This document shows, one piece after another, positions 38,236 to 47,814 of a DNA stretch of 64,000 nucleotides. Source of the DNA: Sphingomonas sp. MA1305 (GTDB lineage: Bacteria; Pseudomonadota; Alphaproteobacteria; Sphingomonadales; Sphingomonadaceae); assembly GCF_016107325.1 (NCBI RefSeq), contig NZ_RCVT01000003.1:419637-483636 (forward strand), read 5' to 3'. Made by a program: the position numbers and the translations under genes. Positions within the stretch are counted from its first letter, which is position 1. The number at the start of each line of letters is the position of its first letter. Under the pieces are notes generated by a model. The model did not search any database and was not told the DNA's origin. It saw nothing but the letters and a program-made list of their open reading frames with translations.

Positions 38236-38294
38236 CGTCTGCGCGTGGCGGGATGGTGTGGAAATGGCAAGCCTTCCGTGGCAGACGCTGCCGC

Positions 38295-39647
38295 ATGACC
38301 ACGCCACTCGCCGTCATCATCCTCGCCGCAGGCAAGGGTACCCGCATGAAATCGGACCTGCACAAGGTTCTCCATCCGATCGCTGGGAGGCCGATGCTCC
38401 TGCACCTGATTGCTAGCGCTTCGTCCTTGTTCCCGGAAAAGATCGTCGTCGTCACCGGGGCGGGCCGTGAGCAGGTCGAGGCCGCGGTCGCACCGTTGGG
38501 CGTGGCGACGGCCCTTCAGGCGGAGCAGCTCGGCACCGGCCATGCTGTTCTTCAGGCGAAGGATGCGCTGGGCGGTTTCGAGGGCGACGTGCTGATCCTC
38601 TACGGCGACGTGCCGCTGGTCGCCGCCGCGACGATGCAGCGGATGCTCGACGCTCTCCACGTGCCGCAGCCGCCCGCCGCGGTCGTGCTGGGGTTCCGCC
38701 CCGACGATGCCGCCGCTTATGGCCGGGTCATTGCCGATCCGGAGGGCCGCATCGTCAAGATGGTCGAGTTCAAAGACGCGACCGCCGACGAGCGCGCCGA
38801 GACCCTGTGCAATTCGGGCTTGATGGCGGCACGCGCGGACGATCTGTGGCGCTTGTTGGCCCAGGTCGGCAGCGACAATGCCGCCGGTGAATATTACCTG
38901 CCCGACATCGTCATGCTCGCCGGAGCCGAAGGCCGCTACGCCTCGGTGATCGAAACCGGGGCGGAGGAAGTCGCCGGCGTCAACAGCCGCGCCGAACTCG
39001 CCGCGGTAGAAGCGATGTGGCAGACGCGCCGCCGGGCGGAGGCAATGGCCGACGGCGCCACGCTGATCGCGCCCGAGACGGTATGGTTCGCTCACGACAC
39101 GCGTATCGGCCGCGACGTGGTGATCGAACCGCATGTCGTGTTCGGCCCCGGCGTCGCCATCGCCGACCGGGTGACGATCCACGCCTTCAGCCACATCGAG
39201 GGCGCGACGGTTGCCGAGGGCGCCGACATCGGCCCCTATGCCCGTCTGCGCCCCGGTGCCGTGGTCGGCCGCAACGCCAGGGTCGGCAATTTCGTCGAGA
39301 TGAAGAAAGCGGTACTGGGCGAGGGCGCCAAGGCCAATCATCTGACCTATTTGGGCGATGCCGAAATCGGCGCCGGCGCCAATATCGGTGCGGGCACGAT
39401 CACGTGCAATTACGACGGATTTTTCAAATACAAGACGCAGATCGGGGCGGGAGCGTTCATCGGCTCCAACTCGGCACTGGTCGCGCCGGTCGCCATCGGC
39501 GAGGGGGCCATCGTCGCTGCAGGTTCGGTCGTCACGCAGGACGTCGAAGCCGGCGCCCTCGCCCTTGTCCGCCCCCCGCAGATCGCGAAAGCCGGGTGGG
39601 CGACCCGCTTCCGCGCGATGATGGCGGCGCGCAAGGCTGGTCAGTGA
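38295..39647 (+). CDS. glmU: bifunctional GlcNAc-1-P uridyltransferase / glucosamine-1-P acetyltransferase
   Basis: A 450-aa enzyme that makes UDP-GlcNAc for peptidoglycan and LPS. The N-terminal uridyltransferase domain has LAAGKGTRMKSDLHKVLHPI. The C-terminal left-handed beta helix (hexapeptide repeats) carries acetylation residues (LTYLGDAEIGAGANIGAG). The ATG at 38295 is used; an earlier ATG at 38253 is less likely. glmS follows 76 bp downstream, so the two consecutive steps are paired. Confidence 0.97.
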   Translation: MTTPLAVIILAAGKGTRMKSDLHKVLHPIAGRPMLLHLIASASSLFPEKIVVVTGAGREQVEAAVAPLGVATALQAEQLGTGHAVLQAKDALGGFEGDVLILYGDVPLVAAATMQRMLDALHVPQPPAAVVLGFRPDDAAAYGRVIADPEGRIVKMVEFKDATADERAETLCNSGLMAARADDLWRLLAQVGSDNAAGEYYLPDIVMLAGAEGRYASVIETGAEEVAGVNSRAELAAVEAMWQTRRRAEAMADGATLIAPETVWFAHDTRIGRDVVIEPHVVFGPGVAIADRVTIHAFSHIEGATVAEGADIGPYARLRPGAVVGRNARVGNFVEMKKAVLGEGAKANHLTYLGDAEIGAGANIGAGTITCNYDGFFKYKTQIGAGAFIGSNSALVAPVAIGEGAIVAAGSVVTQDVEAGALALVRPPQIAKAGWATRFRAMMAARKAGQ

Positions 39648-39723
39648 CGGCGTTTCTGTGCCATCCCTTCCGGTGACGCGCGGCGTTCACCTCTCCAATA
39701 CCCTCTAAAGGCAGACCCCCTTC

Positions 39724-41547
39724 ATGTGTGGAATCGTTGGAATCGTCGGAGCCGAAGACGTCGCGGATCGTTTGCTCGATGGGCTGAAGCGGCTGGAATA
39801 TCGCGGTTACGACTCAGCCGGTATCGCCACCGACGTCGACGGCACAATCGAGCGCCGACGCGCCTCCGGCAAGCTGGTCAACCTGGCCAAGGAACTGGCG
39901 GCACATCCGCTTGCCGGTACCACGGGCATCGCCCATACGCGCTGGGCGACACATGGTGGCCCGACCACCAACAACGCGCATCCGCATGCGACCGCCGAAG
40001 TCGCGGTCGTCCACAACGGCATCATCGAGAATTTCAAGGCGCTGCGTGACGAACTGACCGCACGCGGCCGCGTCTTCACCAGCGAAACCGACACCGAGGT
40101 CGTCGCGCATCTGATCAGCGAGAAGGTCGAAGCCGGGCTCGATCCGATCGGCGCCGTACGCGAGGTGCTGCCGCGCCTCCATGGCGCGTTTGCACTCGCC
40201 ATCCTGTTTCGCAAGCATCCCGACCTGCTGATCGGCGCCCGGCTCGGCTCGCCGCTGGTGGTCGGCTATGGCGATGGGGAGACCTATCTTGGCTCGGACG
40301 CCCTGGCATTGGCGCCGCTGACGCAGCGCATCGCCTATCTCGACGAAGGTGATTGGGTCGTCTGCACGAAGGAGGGGGCGGAGGTCTACGATCGCGACAA
40401 TCATCGCGTCGAGCGGCCGGTCACCATCTCCGGCGTCACCGGCGAACTGATCTCCAAGGGCAATCATCGGCATTATATGCTGAAGGAGATTTACGAGCAG
40501 CCGATCGTCGTCGCCCAGACGCTGCGTTCCTATCTGCAGCGGATGGAAGAGCGGGTCACGCTGCCCATCCCCGACTTCGATCTCGCCGCGATCAAGCGCG
40601 TGACGATCGTCGCCTGCGGCACCAGCTTCTATGCCGGCATGGTCGCCAAATATTGGTTCGAGCAGTTCGCACGCGTGCCCGTCGACCTCGATGTCGCGTC
40701 CGAGTTCCGCTACCGCGCGCCGGTGATGGAGCTGGGCGGCTTGATGATCGTCATCAGCCAGTCAGGTGAGACCGCCGACACGCTTGCCGCGCTGCGCCAC
40801 GCCAAGAGCGAGGGGCAGAAGATCGCCGCCGTCGTCAACGTGCCGACCAGCTCGATGGCGCGCGAGGCGGACTTGCTGCTACCGACGCATGCCGGGCCGG
40901 AGATCGGCGTCGCCAGCACCAAGGCCTTCACCTGCCAGCTCGCGGTGCTCGCTGCGCTCGCCGCTAACCTTGCGCAGGCCAAGGGGCAGCTCAAGCCGGG
41001 TGAGGAGAAGCAGATCGTCCGTCACCTCGGCGAGGCGCCGGCGTCACTCAACGCGGCGCTCGCCTATGACGAATCGATCCAGGAGATGGCGGGCGTCATC
41101 GCGTCGGCGCGCGACGTCCTCTACCTGGGGCGCGGCACCGATTATCCGCTGGCGCTGGAGGGGGCGCTGAAGCTGAAGGAAATCAGCTACATCCATGCCG
41201 AAGGCTATGCGGCCGGCGAGATGAAGCACGGCCCGATCGCGCTGATCGACGAGAACGTGCCCGTCATTGTCATCGCGCCGTCCGGGCCGCTGTTCGAGAA
41301 GACTGTCAGCAACATGCAGGAGGTGCAGGCGCGTGGCGGCAAGGTCGTGCTGATCAGCGACTATGACGGCATCCAGGCGGCGGGCGACGGCTGTGTCGCG
41401 ACGATCACCATGCCCAAGGTCCACCCATTGATCGCGCCGCTGGTCTACGCGGTGCCGGTGCAGCTGCTCGCCTACCATGTCGCAGTGGCTAAGGGCACCG
41501 ACGTCGACCAGCCGCGGAACCTCGCCAAGTCGGTCACGGTGGAATGA
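39724..41547 (+). CDS. glmS: glutamine-fructose-6-phosphate aminotransferase (isomerizing)
   Basis: A 607-aa enzyme that converts fructose-6-P to glucosamine-6-P. The N-terminal glutaminase starts MCGIVGIVG, with catalytic Cys1 after Met removal. Two SIS domains follow (FYAGMVAKYWFEQF; later LGRGTDYPLALEGALKLKE). It feeds glmM and then glmU. The upstream 76-bp spacer shows no glmS ribozyme. The transcript ends in a 12-bp hairpin. Confidence 0.98.
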   Translation: MCGIVGIVGAEDVADRLLDGLKRLEYRGYDSAGIATDVDGTIERRRASGKLVNLAKELAAHPLAGTTGIAHTRWATHGGPTTNNAHPHATAEVAVVHNGIIENFKALRDELTARGRVFTSETDTEVVAHLISEKVEAGLDPIGAVREVLPRLHGAFALAILFRKHPDLLIGARLGSPLVVGYGDGETYLGSDALALAPLTQRIAYLDEGDWVVCTKEGAEVYDRDNHRVERPVTISGVTGELISKGNHRHYMLKEIYEQPIVVAQTLRSYLQRMEERVTLPIPDFDLAAIKRVTIVACGTSFYAGMVAKYWFEQFARVPVDLDVASEFRYRAPVMELGGLMIVISQSGETADTLAALRHAKSEGQKIAAVVNVPTSSMAREADLLLPTHAGPEIGVASTKAFTCQLAVLAALAANLAQAKGQLKPGEEKQIVRHLGEAPASLNAALAYDESIQEMAGVIASARDVLYLGRGTDYPLALEGALKLKEISYIHAEGYAAGEMKHGPIALIDENVPVIVIAPSGPLFEKTVSNMQEVQARGGKVVLISDYDGIQAAGDGCVATITMPKVHPLIAPLVYAVPVQLLAYHVAVAKGTDVDQPRNLAKSVTVE

Positions 41548-41571
41548 CGACGCCACTGGACTGAGTTTGGT

Positions 41572-41601
41572 CCGTCCCCCGGGTCGCTGCCCGGGGGACG
41601 G
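41572..41601. terminator. 12-bp stem hairpin between glmS and the GH130 gene
   Basis: A perfect stem CCGTCCCCCGGG / CCCGGGGGACGG with a TCGCTG loop lies between convergent genes. It has no long T-tract on either side, so it is a bidirectional terminator candidate rather than a classical one. Confidence 0.55.
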
Positions 41602-41628
41602 GGACCGGATTTAGCAGGTCATCGCGCC

Positions 41629-42915
41629 CTATTCCATCACGCTCAACAGATCGTCCAGCGATCCCACGGCAAAGGCGGTGTGCTCGTCGCCGATGCCATA
41701 GGGCAGCAGCACGTGCCGTCCGTGGACCAGCGCTCCACAGCTGTACGTCACGTTGGGCACATAGCCGCCGCGTTGTTCCGCACTGGGAAACAGCAGGGGG
41801 GACGGCGTGCGGGCCAGCACCTTGGACGGATCGTTCTTGTCGAGCAGGCAGGCGCCGACGCAATAGCCGCGTACCAACCCGACGCCGTGCGTGAAGACCA
41901 GCCAGCCCTCGTCGATTTCCGTCGGCGATCCGCAATTGCCGATCTGCACGAACTCCCACGGATATTTCGGCTCGAGCAGCGGTTCGGCATGTTCCCAATG
42001 GTGCAGATCGTCCGATCGCAGTAGCCAGATCCGCTCATTATCCTGCCGGCCGAGCATGACGAACCGCCCGTCGATCCGCCGTGGGAACAGCGCCATGCCC
42101 TTATACGCCGCCATCGCGCCGGTCAGCGGCCGCATCTCGAAGGTGCGCTCGTCAATTCCGCGCAGCAGTTCGCTGCGCGCGTCGCGTCCGTCGAAGGCCG
42201 TATAGGTCCCGAGCACGCTTTCCACGCCGTCGTGATCGGTGAAATGGACCAGGCGTAGGTCCTCGACCCCCTGCCGTTGGCTGGGCAGGATCGGGAAGAT
42301 CACCGTTTCCGAAAGATCCTGGCTGTCGGGGCAATGCAGCTTGACCCAGCCGGCATCGTCGTTGTTTTCCACGACCGGCGGCACGCCCTGGCTGCTGGCC
42401 GGGTCGATGACCAAGCCGCGGTCGCCGTCCCAGGTGCCGGTGCGGAACGTCACCGATGAGACATGGCCTTCGCCGATCCCGCGCAGTGAGAGAATGAAGC
42501 GGACGCAATCCTCGCGCTGTGCCTCGCGCGGAATGCGGACGATGCTGGGGTTGAACAGCGCCGCCGATTCGAAGGCATATTCCTGGCTCAGATAGGCGCC
42601 GAACAACAGCCGATCGCGCGCTTCGGTCATCTGCGCGCACGCATCGATCCGGTCACGCACCTCCTTGAAGCGCCGCAGGAAGATACCGTCAGCGTCGCGG
42701 TGACGCGGGCGCATCGCTTCCTGCAACCGCGTCAGCATCCGGTCGCGCATGGTCGGGTCGAGACGCATCAGCCGATCTGCCACTTCCTCGACCCGGGTCG
42801 GGCGGCCTTCGGCGAATGGCGCGGGATAGTCGAAGGAGAAGGGGCGGATCACCGTCCGCGCCGGGTCGGGCTTCAATTCGATGTCGAGCGTCTGAAAAAC
42901 GTCGGCGGCGTTCAC
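41629..42915 (-). CDS. glycoside hydrolase/phosphorylase family 130 protein
   Basis: A 428-aa cytoplasmic beta-propeller. The GH130 five-bladed pattern is seen in VTFRTGTWDG, VLGTYTAFDG, MLGRQDNERIWLL and GSPTEIDEGWLVFTHGVG. GH130 enzymes phosphorolyse beta-mannosides, giving mannose-1-P. The GTG at 42915 has GGAG at 6-bp spacing; ATGs at 42921 and 42927 and a GTG at 42942 are also in frame. It is divergent from a ROK kinase gene, which could phosphorylate a released hexose. Confidence 0.82.
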   Translation of the reverse strand: MNAADVFQTLDIELKPDPARTVIRPFSFDYPAPFAEGRPTRVEEVADRLMRLDPTMRDRMLTRLQEAMRPRHRDADGIFLRRFKEVRDRIDACAQMTEARDRLLFGAYLSQEYAFESAALFNPSIVRIPREAQREDCVRFILSLRGIGEGHVSSVTFRTGTWDGDRGLVIDPASSQGVPPVVENNDDAGWVKLHCPDSQDLSETVIFPILPSQRQGVEDLRLVHFTDHDGVESVLGTYTAFDGRDARSELLRGIDERTFEMRPLTGAMAAYKGMALFPRRIDGRFVMLGRQDNERIWLLRSDDLHHWEHAEPLLEPKYPWEFVQIGNCGSPTEIDEGWLVFTHGVGLVRGYCVGACLLDKNDPSKVLARTPSPLLFPSAEQRGGYVPNVTYSCGALVHGRHVLLPYGIGDEHTAFAVGSLDDLLSVME

Positions 42916-43080
42916 GGGCATCTCCATCGAGGCGGGTGGCACTGGGACGCGGGCTCAGCGCAGGGACGGCCGAATTGATCCATGATGGCGCGCGATTGCC
43001 CTGAGAGGCCAGCACACGGGCTCGCCTAATCCGGTATACTCGTCTAGCGCTCGGGCATAATCGCTAGCAGGGACAGGGAT

Positions 43081-43995
43081 ATGGTCAGCGTACCGCCATT
43101 GGTTGCCGGAATCGAGCTGGGGGGTACCAAGATCGTCTGCCTGCTCGCGCGCGGTCCGGATGCCATCGAGGGTCGGGTCCAGCTGCCGACCGAACGCCCC
43201 GACGAGACGCTGGCGGCTGTTGAGCGTGTGCTCGACGGCTGGGGCCGTTTCGACGCGCTCGGCATCGCCAGCTTCGGCCCCGTTTCGATCAACCGCGACG
43301 CCGCCGATTATGGCCACATCACCTCGACGCCCAAGCCCCATTGGGCAGGCACCGACGTCGCGGGCCGGCTTGCGCGCCGGTACGACGTTCCGACCGGCTT
43401 CCACACCGATGTCGTCGGGGCGGCGCTGGCGGAGGCGAAATGGGGCGCCGCCAAGGGTTTGCGCGACGTGGCCTATGCCACGGTCGGCACCGGTATCGGC
43501 GTGGGCCTGATCGCCGGCGGCAGACCCGTCGATGGGCTGACCCATTCCGAATTCGGCCACATCCGGCCTGCCCGGCTCGAGGGCGACGATTGGCTCGGCC
43601 TCTGTCCGTTCCACGGCAGCTGTCTGGAAGGGCTGGCTGCCGGCCCGGCAATCGGCGCCCGCGCCGGCTGCAAGGGTGAGGATATCGCTGCCGACGATCC
43701 CGTGTGGGAGCCCGTCGCGCATGTCCTGGGTCAGCTCTGCCACACGCTGGTCCTGACCGGCGTGCCGCGTCGGATCGTCATGGGCGGCGGCGTCATGGTC
43801 GGCAATGATCATCTCTTCCCACGCGTCCGGGCCGCCATGGTCAAGAGCCTGGCCGGCTATATCGCGCTGCCCGAAATTGCCGAGGAATCGTTCATCGTGC
43901 CGCCCGCGCTCGGCAGCAACGCCGGGCCGCTCGGCGCGATCGTGCTCGGCACCCAGGCGCTGGAGAACCGGCTGAAGGCGTTTACAGCCTTTTAA
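43081..43995 (+). CDS. ROK family sugar kinase (fructokinase-like)
   Basis: A 304-aa ROK kinase. The ATP-binding start is GIELGGTKIVCL, the substrate region runs VGTGIGVGLIAGGRPVDG, and the zinc-type Cys cluster is LCPFHGSCLEG. It most resembles bacterial fructokinases, although glucokinase or mannokinase activity is possible. It begins the transcript opposite the GH130 phosphorylase, and together they hint at oligosaccharide use. Confidence 0.85.
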   Translation: MVSVPPLVAGIELGGTKIVCLLARGPDAIEGRVQLPTERPDETLAAVERVLDGWGRFDALGIASFGPVSINRDAADYGHITSTPKPHWAGTDVAGRLARRYDVPTGFHTDVVGAALAEAKWGAAKGLRDVAYATVGTGIGVGLIAGGRPVDGLTHSEFGHIRPARLEGDDWLGLCPFHGSCLEGLAAGPAIGARAGCKGEDIAADDPVWEPVAHVLGQLCHTLVLTGVPRRIVMGGGVMVGNDHLFPRVRAAMVKSLAGYIALPEIAEESFIVPPALGSNAGPLGAIVLGTQALENRLKAFTAF

Positions 43996-44044
43996 CCGTG
44001 TCCGCTTACCTCCTCGGTTGACCGATCGAGGGAATGCGCCTGAT

Positions 44045-45949
44045 ATGACTGCCTTGCCACCGCGGAACCTGCGCCAGCGGCTGCTGATCGTCGACGACGA
44101 ACCGGCGATGCATGAAAGCTACGCGCGCAGCTTCGCCAAGGCAGACGGTGCCGCCGCACTCGGTTCGATGGCGGCGGAGCTGTTCGGGGACGCAGCGGAC
44201 GCCGTCGCGGACGACACGCCCGATTTCGATCTGACCTATCATCATCAAGGCCTCGACGCGGTCGCCGCGGTGGAAGCCGCGCTGGCGGCGGGCGATCCCT
44301 ACGCCGTCGCCTTCATCGACGTGCGCATGCCGCCGGGGATCGACGGCCGCGAAACCGCGCGGCGGATTCGCGCCCTTGATCCGGATATCAATCTCGTCAT
44401 CGTGACCGGCTTCTCGGACTTTTCGCCGATCGAGATCAGCAAGGTCGCCGGCCCCGCCGACAAGATCTTCTATATCGCTAAGCCCTTTGAGGTCGCGGAG
44501 GTCGTACAGACCGCGACCGCGCTCGCCCGCCGCTGGGAGGTCGACCGCGAGCTCGCCGCCGCGCGCGCGCTGCTCGCGCGACAGGTCGTCCAGCTCGAAG
44601 AGCAGAGCGCGGAACTCGCCGCCAATGAAAGCCGTGCGATCCATATCGCGACGCACGATTCGCTGACCGACGCACCGAACCGGCTCGCATTCCTGCGCGC
44701 GCTCGCCGACCGGGCCAAGCGCGATGGCCTGTTCGCCACCGCGATGCTCGACCTCGACCGATTCAAATTGGTCAACGACACGCTCGGCCATCTCGCCGGC
44801 GACGCCCTGATCCGCGAGATCTGCACGATACTTCATACCAACGCGCCGGAGGGCGCGATTGTCGCGCGGCTTGGCGGAGATGAATTCGGCGTGCTGTTCG
44901 ACACGCCCGGGGTCGAGGCGGCGATCATGGCCTGCGACCGGATCGTCGTCGCCTGTTCGGGGACGCATCAGGTGTTCGGCAATTCGGTGCAGAGCGGCGC
45001 GTCCGCCGGTATCGTCGTCGTCGAGGGCGCCGGCTGTGATCCGATCGACGCGCTACGCCGCGCTGATCTGGCGCTGAACGATGCGAAGCGTAGTGGCCGC
45101 GGCGTCACGCGCCTGTTCGACGAGAGCATGGACGAGGGCATCCGCTTCCGTCGACGGGTCGAGGCCGGTCTTGGCCAGGCGATCGCGCGAGAGGAGCTCA
45201 GTCTCGCCTATCAGCCGATCGTCAGCCGCGACGCGCTGGAGGTGCTCGGCTTCGAGGCGCTCGTGCGCTGGAATACGGCCGAATATGGCCCGATCAGCCC
45301 CGCGATCTTCATCCCGATCGCCGAGGAATCCAATGTCATCCACGAATTGGGCGACTGGATACTCGATCAGGCACTGGAGATGCTGAAGCGTTTCCCCGGT
45401 CAGTACGTCTCCGTCAATTTCTCGCCGCGCCAGTTCCGCCGTCACAATTTCGTCGGGCACATCATGGAAAGCGTCGAGCGCGCCGGGGTCGTGCCCAGTC
45501 GCGTCCAGATTGAGATCACCGAAACCGCGATCTTCGACGATGCCGAACGGGCGGCGGAAACGCTGTACAGGCTGCGTCAAATGGGCTTCCGCATCGCGCT
45601 CGACGATTTCGGGACGGGCTATTCCAGCCTCTACAACATCCGCAAGTTCGCGCTGGATAGCCTGAAGATTGACCGCAGCTTCATCGACGGCATGGGCCGC
45701 GAGCGCGAAAGCGCCGCGATCGTCCACTCGATCATCCACCTGGGCCGTGCGCTCGGCCTTGAGGTGATCGCCGAGGGGGTCGAGACGGAGGCGCAGGTTC
45801 AAGCGCTGCGCATCGCCGGCGCCAGCCATCTGCAGGGCTATTTCTTCTCGCGGCCGGTATCCGCCGAGCAGGCGCTCGCGCTGGCCGAGCTGCGCTATCT
45901 GGGTGGCCAGGCCGCGGCCGACGAGCCGAGTTTCGGAACCCACGGCTGA
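44045..45949 (+). CDS. response regulator with GGDEF and EAL domains
   Basis: A 634-aa cytoplasmic signalling protein. A receiver domain starts LLIVDDEPAM and its phospho-Asp is in FIDVRMPPGIDG; about 30 extra residues sit between alpha1 and beta3. A GGDEF cyclase domain follows (RLGGDEFGVL, intact), then an EAL phosphodiesterase (GFEALVRW, DDFGTGYSS, EGVE), so it can make and/or break c-di-GMP. The ATG at 44045 was chosen over the TTG at 44018. It is coupled to the kinase by a one-base overlap. Confidence 0.93.
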   Translation: MTALPPRNLRQRLLIVDDEPAMHESYARSFAKADGAAALGSMAAELFGDAADAVADDTPDFDLTYHHQGLDAVAAVEAALAAGDPYAVAFIDVRMPPGIDGRETARRIRALDPDINLVIVTGFSDFSPIEISKVAGPADKIFYIAKPFEVAEVVQTATALARRWEVDRELAAARALLARQVVQLEEQSAELAANESRAIHIATHDSLTDAPNRLAFLRALADRAKRDGLFATAMLDLDRFKLVNDTLGHLAGDALIREICTILHTNAPEGAIVARLGGDEFGVLFDTPGVEAAIMACDRIVVACSGTHQVFGNSVQSGASAGIVVVEGAGCDPIDALRRADLALNDAKRSGRGVTRLFDESMDEGIRFRRRVEAGLGQAIAREELSLAYQPIVSRDALEVLGFEALVRWNTAEYGPISPAIFIPIAEESNVIHELGDWILDQALEMLKRFPGQYVSVNFSPRQFRRHNFVGHIMESVERAGVVPSRVQIEITETAIFDDAERAAETLYRLRQMGFRIALDDFGTGYSSLYNIRKFALDSLKIDRSFIDGMGRERESAAIVHSIIHLGRALGLEVIAEGVETEAQVQALRIAGASHLQGYFFSRPVSAEQALALAELRYLGGQAAADEPSFGTHG

Positions 45950-47802
45950 TGCGCATGCTGCGCGGGCGGTACGACTTCGGCCCTGCGTCCCTGGGCGGCA
46001 AGCTGGTGTTGATCCTGACGGTCGTCGGCCTCGCCGGCGCCCTTGGCATCACGCTGCTGCTCGCCGGGATCATCACGCCGAGCTTCAACAGTCTGGAGAC
46101 CAGGGCGGTCGACGGTCACGTCGAGCGCACGCGCGCCGCGCTGGGCGACTACGCCAGCAAGGTCGAGAATGCGGTCCGCGACTATGGTGACTGGACCCAG
46201 AGCTACGATTACATGGCGCAGCCGAGCACTGCGTTCGAGCGCGACAGCTTCTCGCCGCTGGCGATGAACAATCTCGGTGTGCAGGGCATGGCCTATGTCG
46301 GCCTCGACGGACGCATCCAGATCGCACGTTGGCTCGACCAGGGCAGCGGGCACGAACGGCCCGACCTGCGCGCGGCGATGATCGCGATGATCCGGCGCAG
46401 CGATCTGGCGCGCGTCGTCGACAAGGGCAATTCTGGGCATTTCTATGCGCGGCTGGGGCCGGTCGTCGCCGCGGTCGGCGTGGCGCAGGTCCGCCGATCC
46501 GACGGCACCGGCACCCCGCGCGGCTATGTGCTGATGGCGCGCCAGATCACCTCTGGTCAGATCGCCGATCAGTTGCGCCTCGACGCCCATATCGACCTGT
46601 CGCCGCACGGCGATCATGAGATCGCGACGCCGGGACCGACGACGGTGCAGATTTCGGTGCCGATGCGCGGCGCCGACGGTCATGCGGTGGCGACCACGCG
46701 CTTCCGGGTGGTGCGCGACGTCTCGCTGCTGGGCCGGCGCATGCTGCTGCTCGCCGTCGCGGGATCGACGCTGCTCCTCCTCATCGTCCTGCTGGTGCTG
46801 CGCCGCGCCTTGGCCCGGCTGGTCCTCGCGCCGCTGCTGCGCGTCGAACGGCATATGCAGCGGGTGCGGGCCTCCGGATCGATGGCGCTGTTCGAGGATG
46901 ATGGCCGCCGCGACGAGTTCGGGTCGCTCGGCCGCAGCCTCAATGCGATGCTGTCGCAGCTCAAGGCGATGCGCGAGCAGATCGAGGTGCAGAGCTTCGC
47001 GCTGGGCCGGTCGGAGAGCGCCGTCGCCGTGATGCACAACGTCCGCAACGCGCTGAACCCGATCAGCACGATCCTCAGTCAAGGGATCGCCCAGGCGCCG
47101 CCGATCGACCGGTCGATGGTCGAGCGTGCATTGGGAGAGCTCGCCCGCGACGACCTGCCGGCGGCGCGGCGGGAGAAGCTGGTCGCGTTCGTCACCGCGG
47201 CCTTCGCGGCGGAGGGCGGCGCGCGCGACACGATGCGCGGCGAACTGCAGGTCGGTCGCGAAGCGATGGCGCATGTTCTGGAGATTATCGGCCAGCAACA
47301 GAAGCAGGCGCACGAGCGCCCGACGCTCGAAATCTGCGACCTGAGCGAGATCGTCGCCCGCAACGCCACGATCGCCCGCTACGCACAGGGCGCGTCGATC
47401 GCCTTCAGCTTCCCCGCGGAGCCACATTATGCACTCGCCAACCGCGTCATCCTCAGCCAGGTGATCGGAAACCTGCTCGGCAATGCCGCCGAGGCGATCG
47501 CGGCGAGCGGGTGTGAAAGCGGCTCGATCAATGTCACGATCGTAGAAGGGCAGGCTGGTGTCGTTCTTGCTATTCGCGACGACGGCGAGGGGTTCGATGC
47601 GGAAACCGGTGCGACGCTGTTCCAGCGTGGTTTCTCGACGCGCGCGCACAAGTCGGGGGGGCTAGGCCTCCATTGGTGCGCCAATTCGATGACCGCCATG
47701 GAAGGCGCGCTGCGCCTCGAAAGCGAGGGCAGGGGGCGTGGCGCCGCTGCCATCCTCACCCTCAAGGCCGCTCCCAGTACTCCCATCGCCGCCGCGGCCT
47801 GA
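45949..47802 (+). CDS. membrane sensor histidine kinase with CHASE4-like domain
   Basis: A 617-aa kinase. TM1 is near residues 18-40, then a periplasmic CHASE4-like sensor (YGDWTQSYDYM, ending about residue 240), TM2 near 262-285 and a HAMP region. The H-box is atypical, MHNVRNALNPI, and the N and G boxes are NLLGNAAEAIA and GGLGLHWCANSM. It shares a base with the upstream c-di-GMP regulator and probably phosphorylates its receiver domain. Confidence 0.87.
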   Translation: MRMLRGRYDFGPASLGGKLVLILTVVGLAGALGITLLLAGIITPSFNSLETRAVDGHVERTRAALGDYASKVENAVRDYGDWTQSYDYMAQPSTAFERDSFSPLAMNNLGVQGMAYVGLDGRIQIARWLDQGSGHERPDLRAAMIAMIRRSDLARVVDKGNSGHFYARLGPVVAAVGVAQVRRSDGTGTPRGYVLMARQITSGQIADQLRLDAHIDLSPHGDHEIATPGPTTVQISVPMRGADGHAVATTRFRVVRDVSLLGRRMLLLAVAGSTLLLLIVLLVLRRALARLVLAPLLRVERHMQRVRASGSMALFEDDGRRDEFGSLGRSLNAMLSQLKAMREQIEVQSFALGRSESAVAVMHNVRNALNPISTILSQGIAQAPPIDRSMVERALGELARDDLPAARREKLVAFVTAAFAAEGGARDTMRGELQVGREAMAHVLEIIGQQQKQAHERPTLEICDLSEIVARNATIARYAQGASIAFSFPAEPHYALANRVILSQVIGNLLGNAAEAIAASGCESGSINVTIVEGQAGVVLAIRDDGEGFDAETGATLFQRGFSTRAHKSGGLGLHWCANSMTAMEGALRLESEGRGRGAAAILTLKAAPSTPIAAAA

Positions 47803-47814
47803 TAGGCCCTGGGC

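Noticed and set aside
45895..47649. 584-codon reverse-strand frame across the histidine kinase gene
   Set aside because: The forward frame has the kinase motifs; the reverse is Arg/His/Asp-rich noise.
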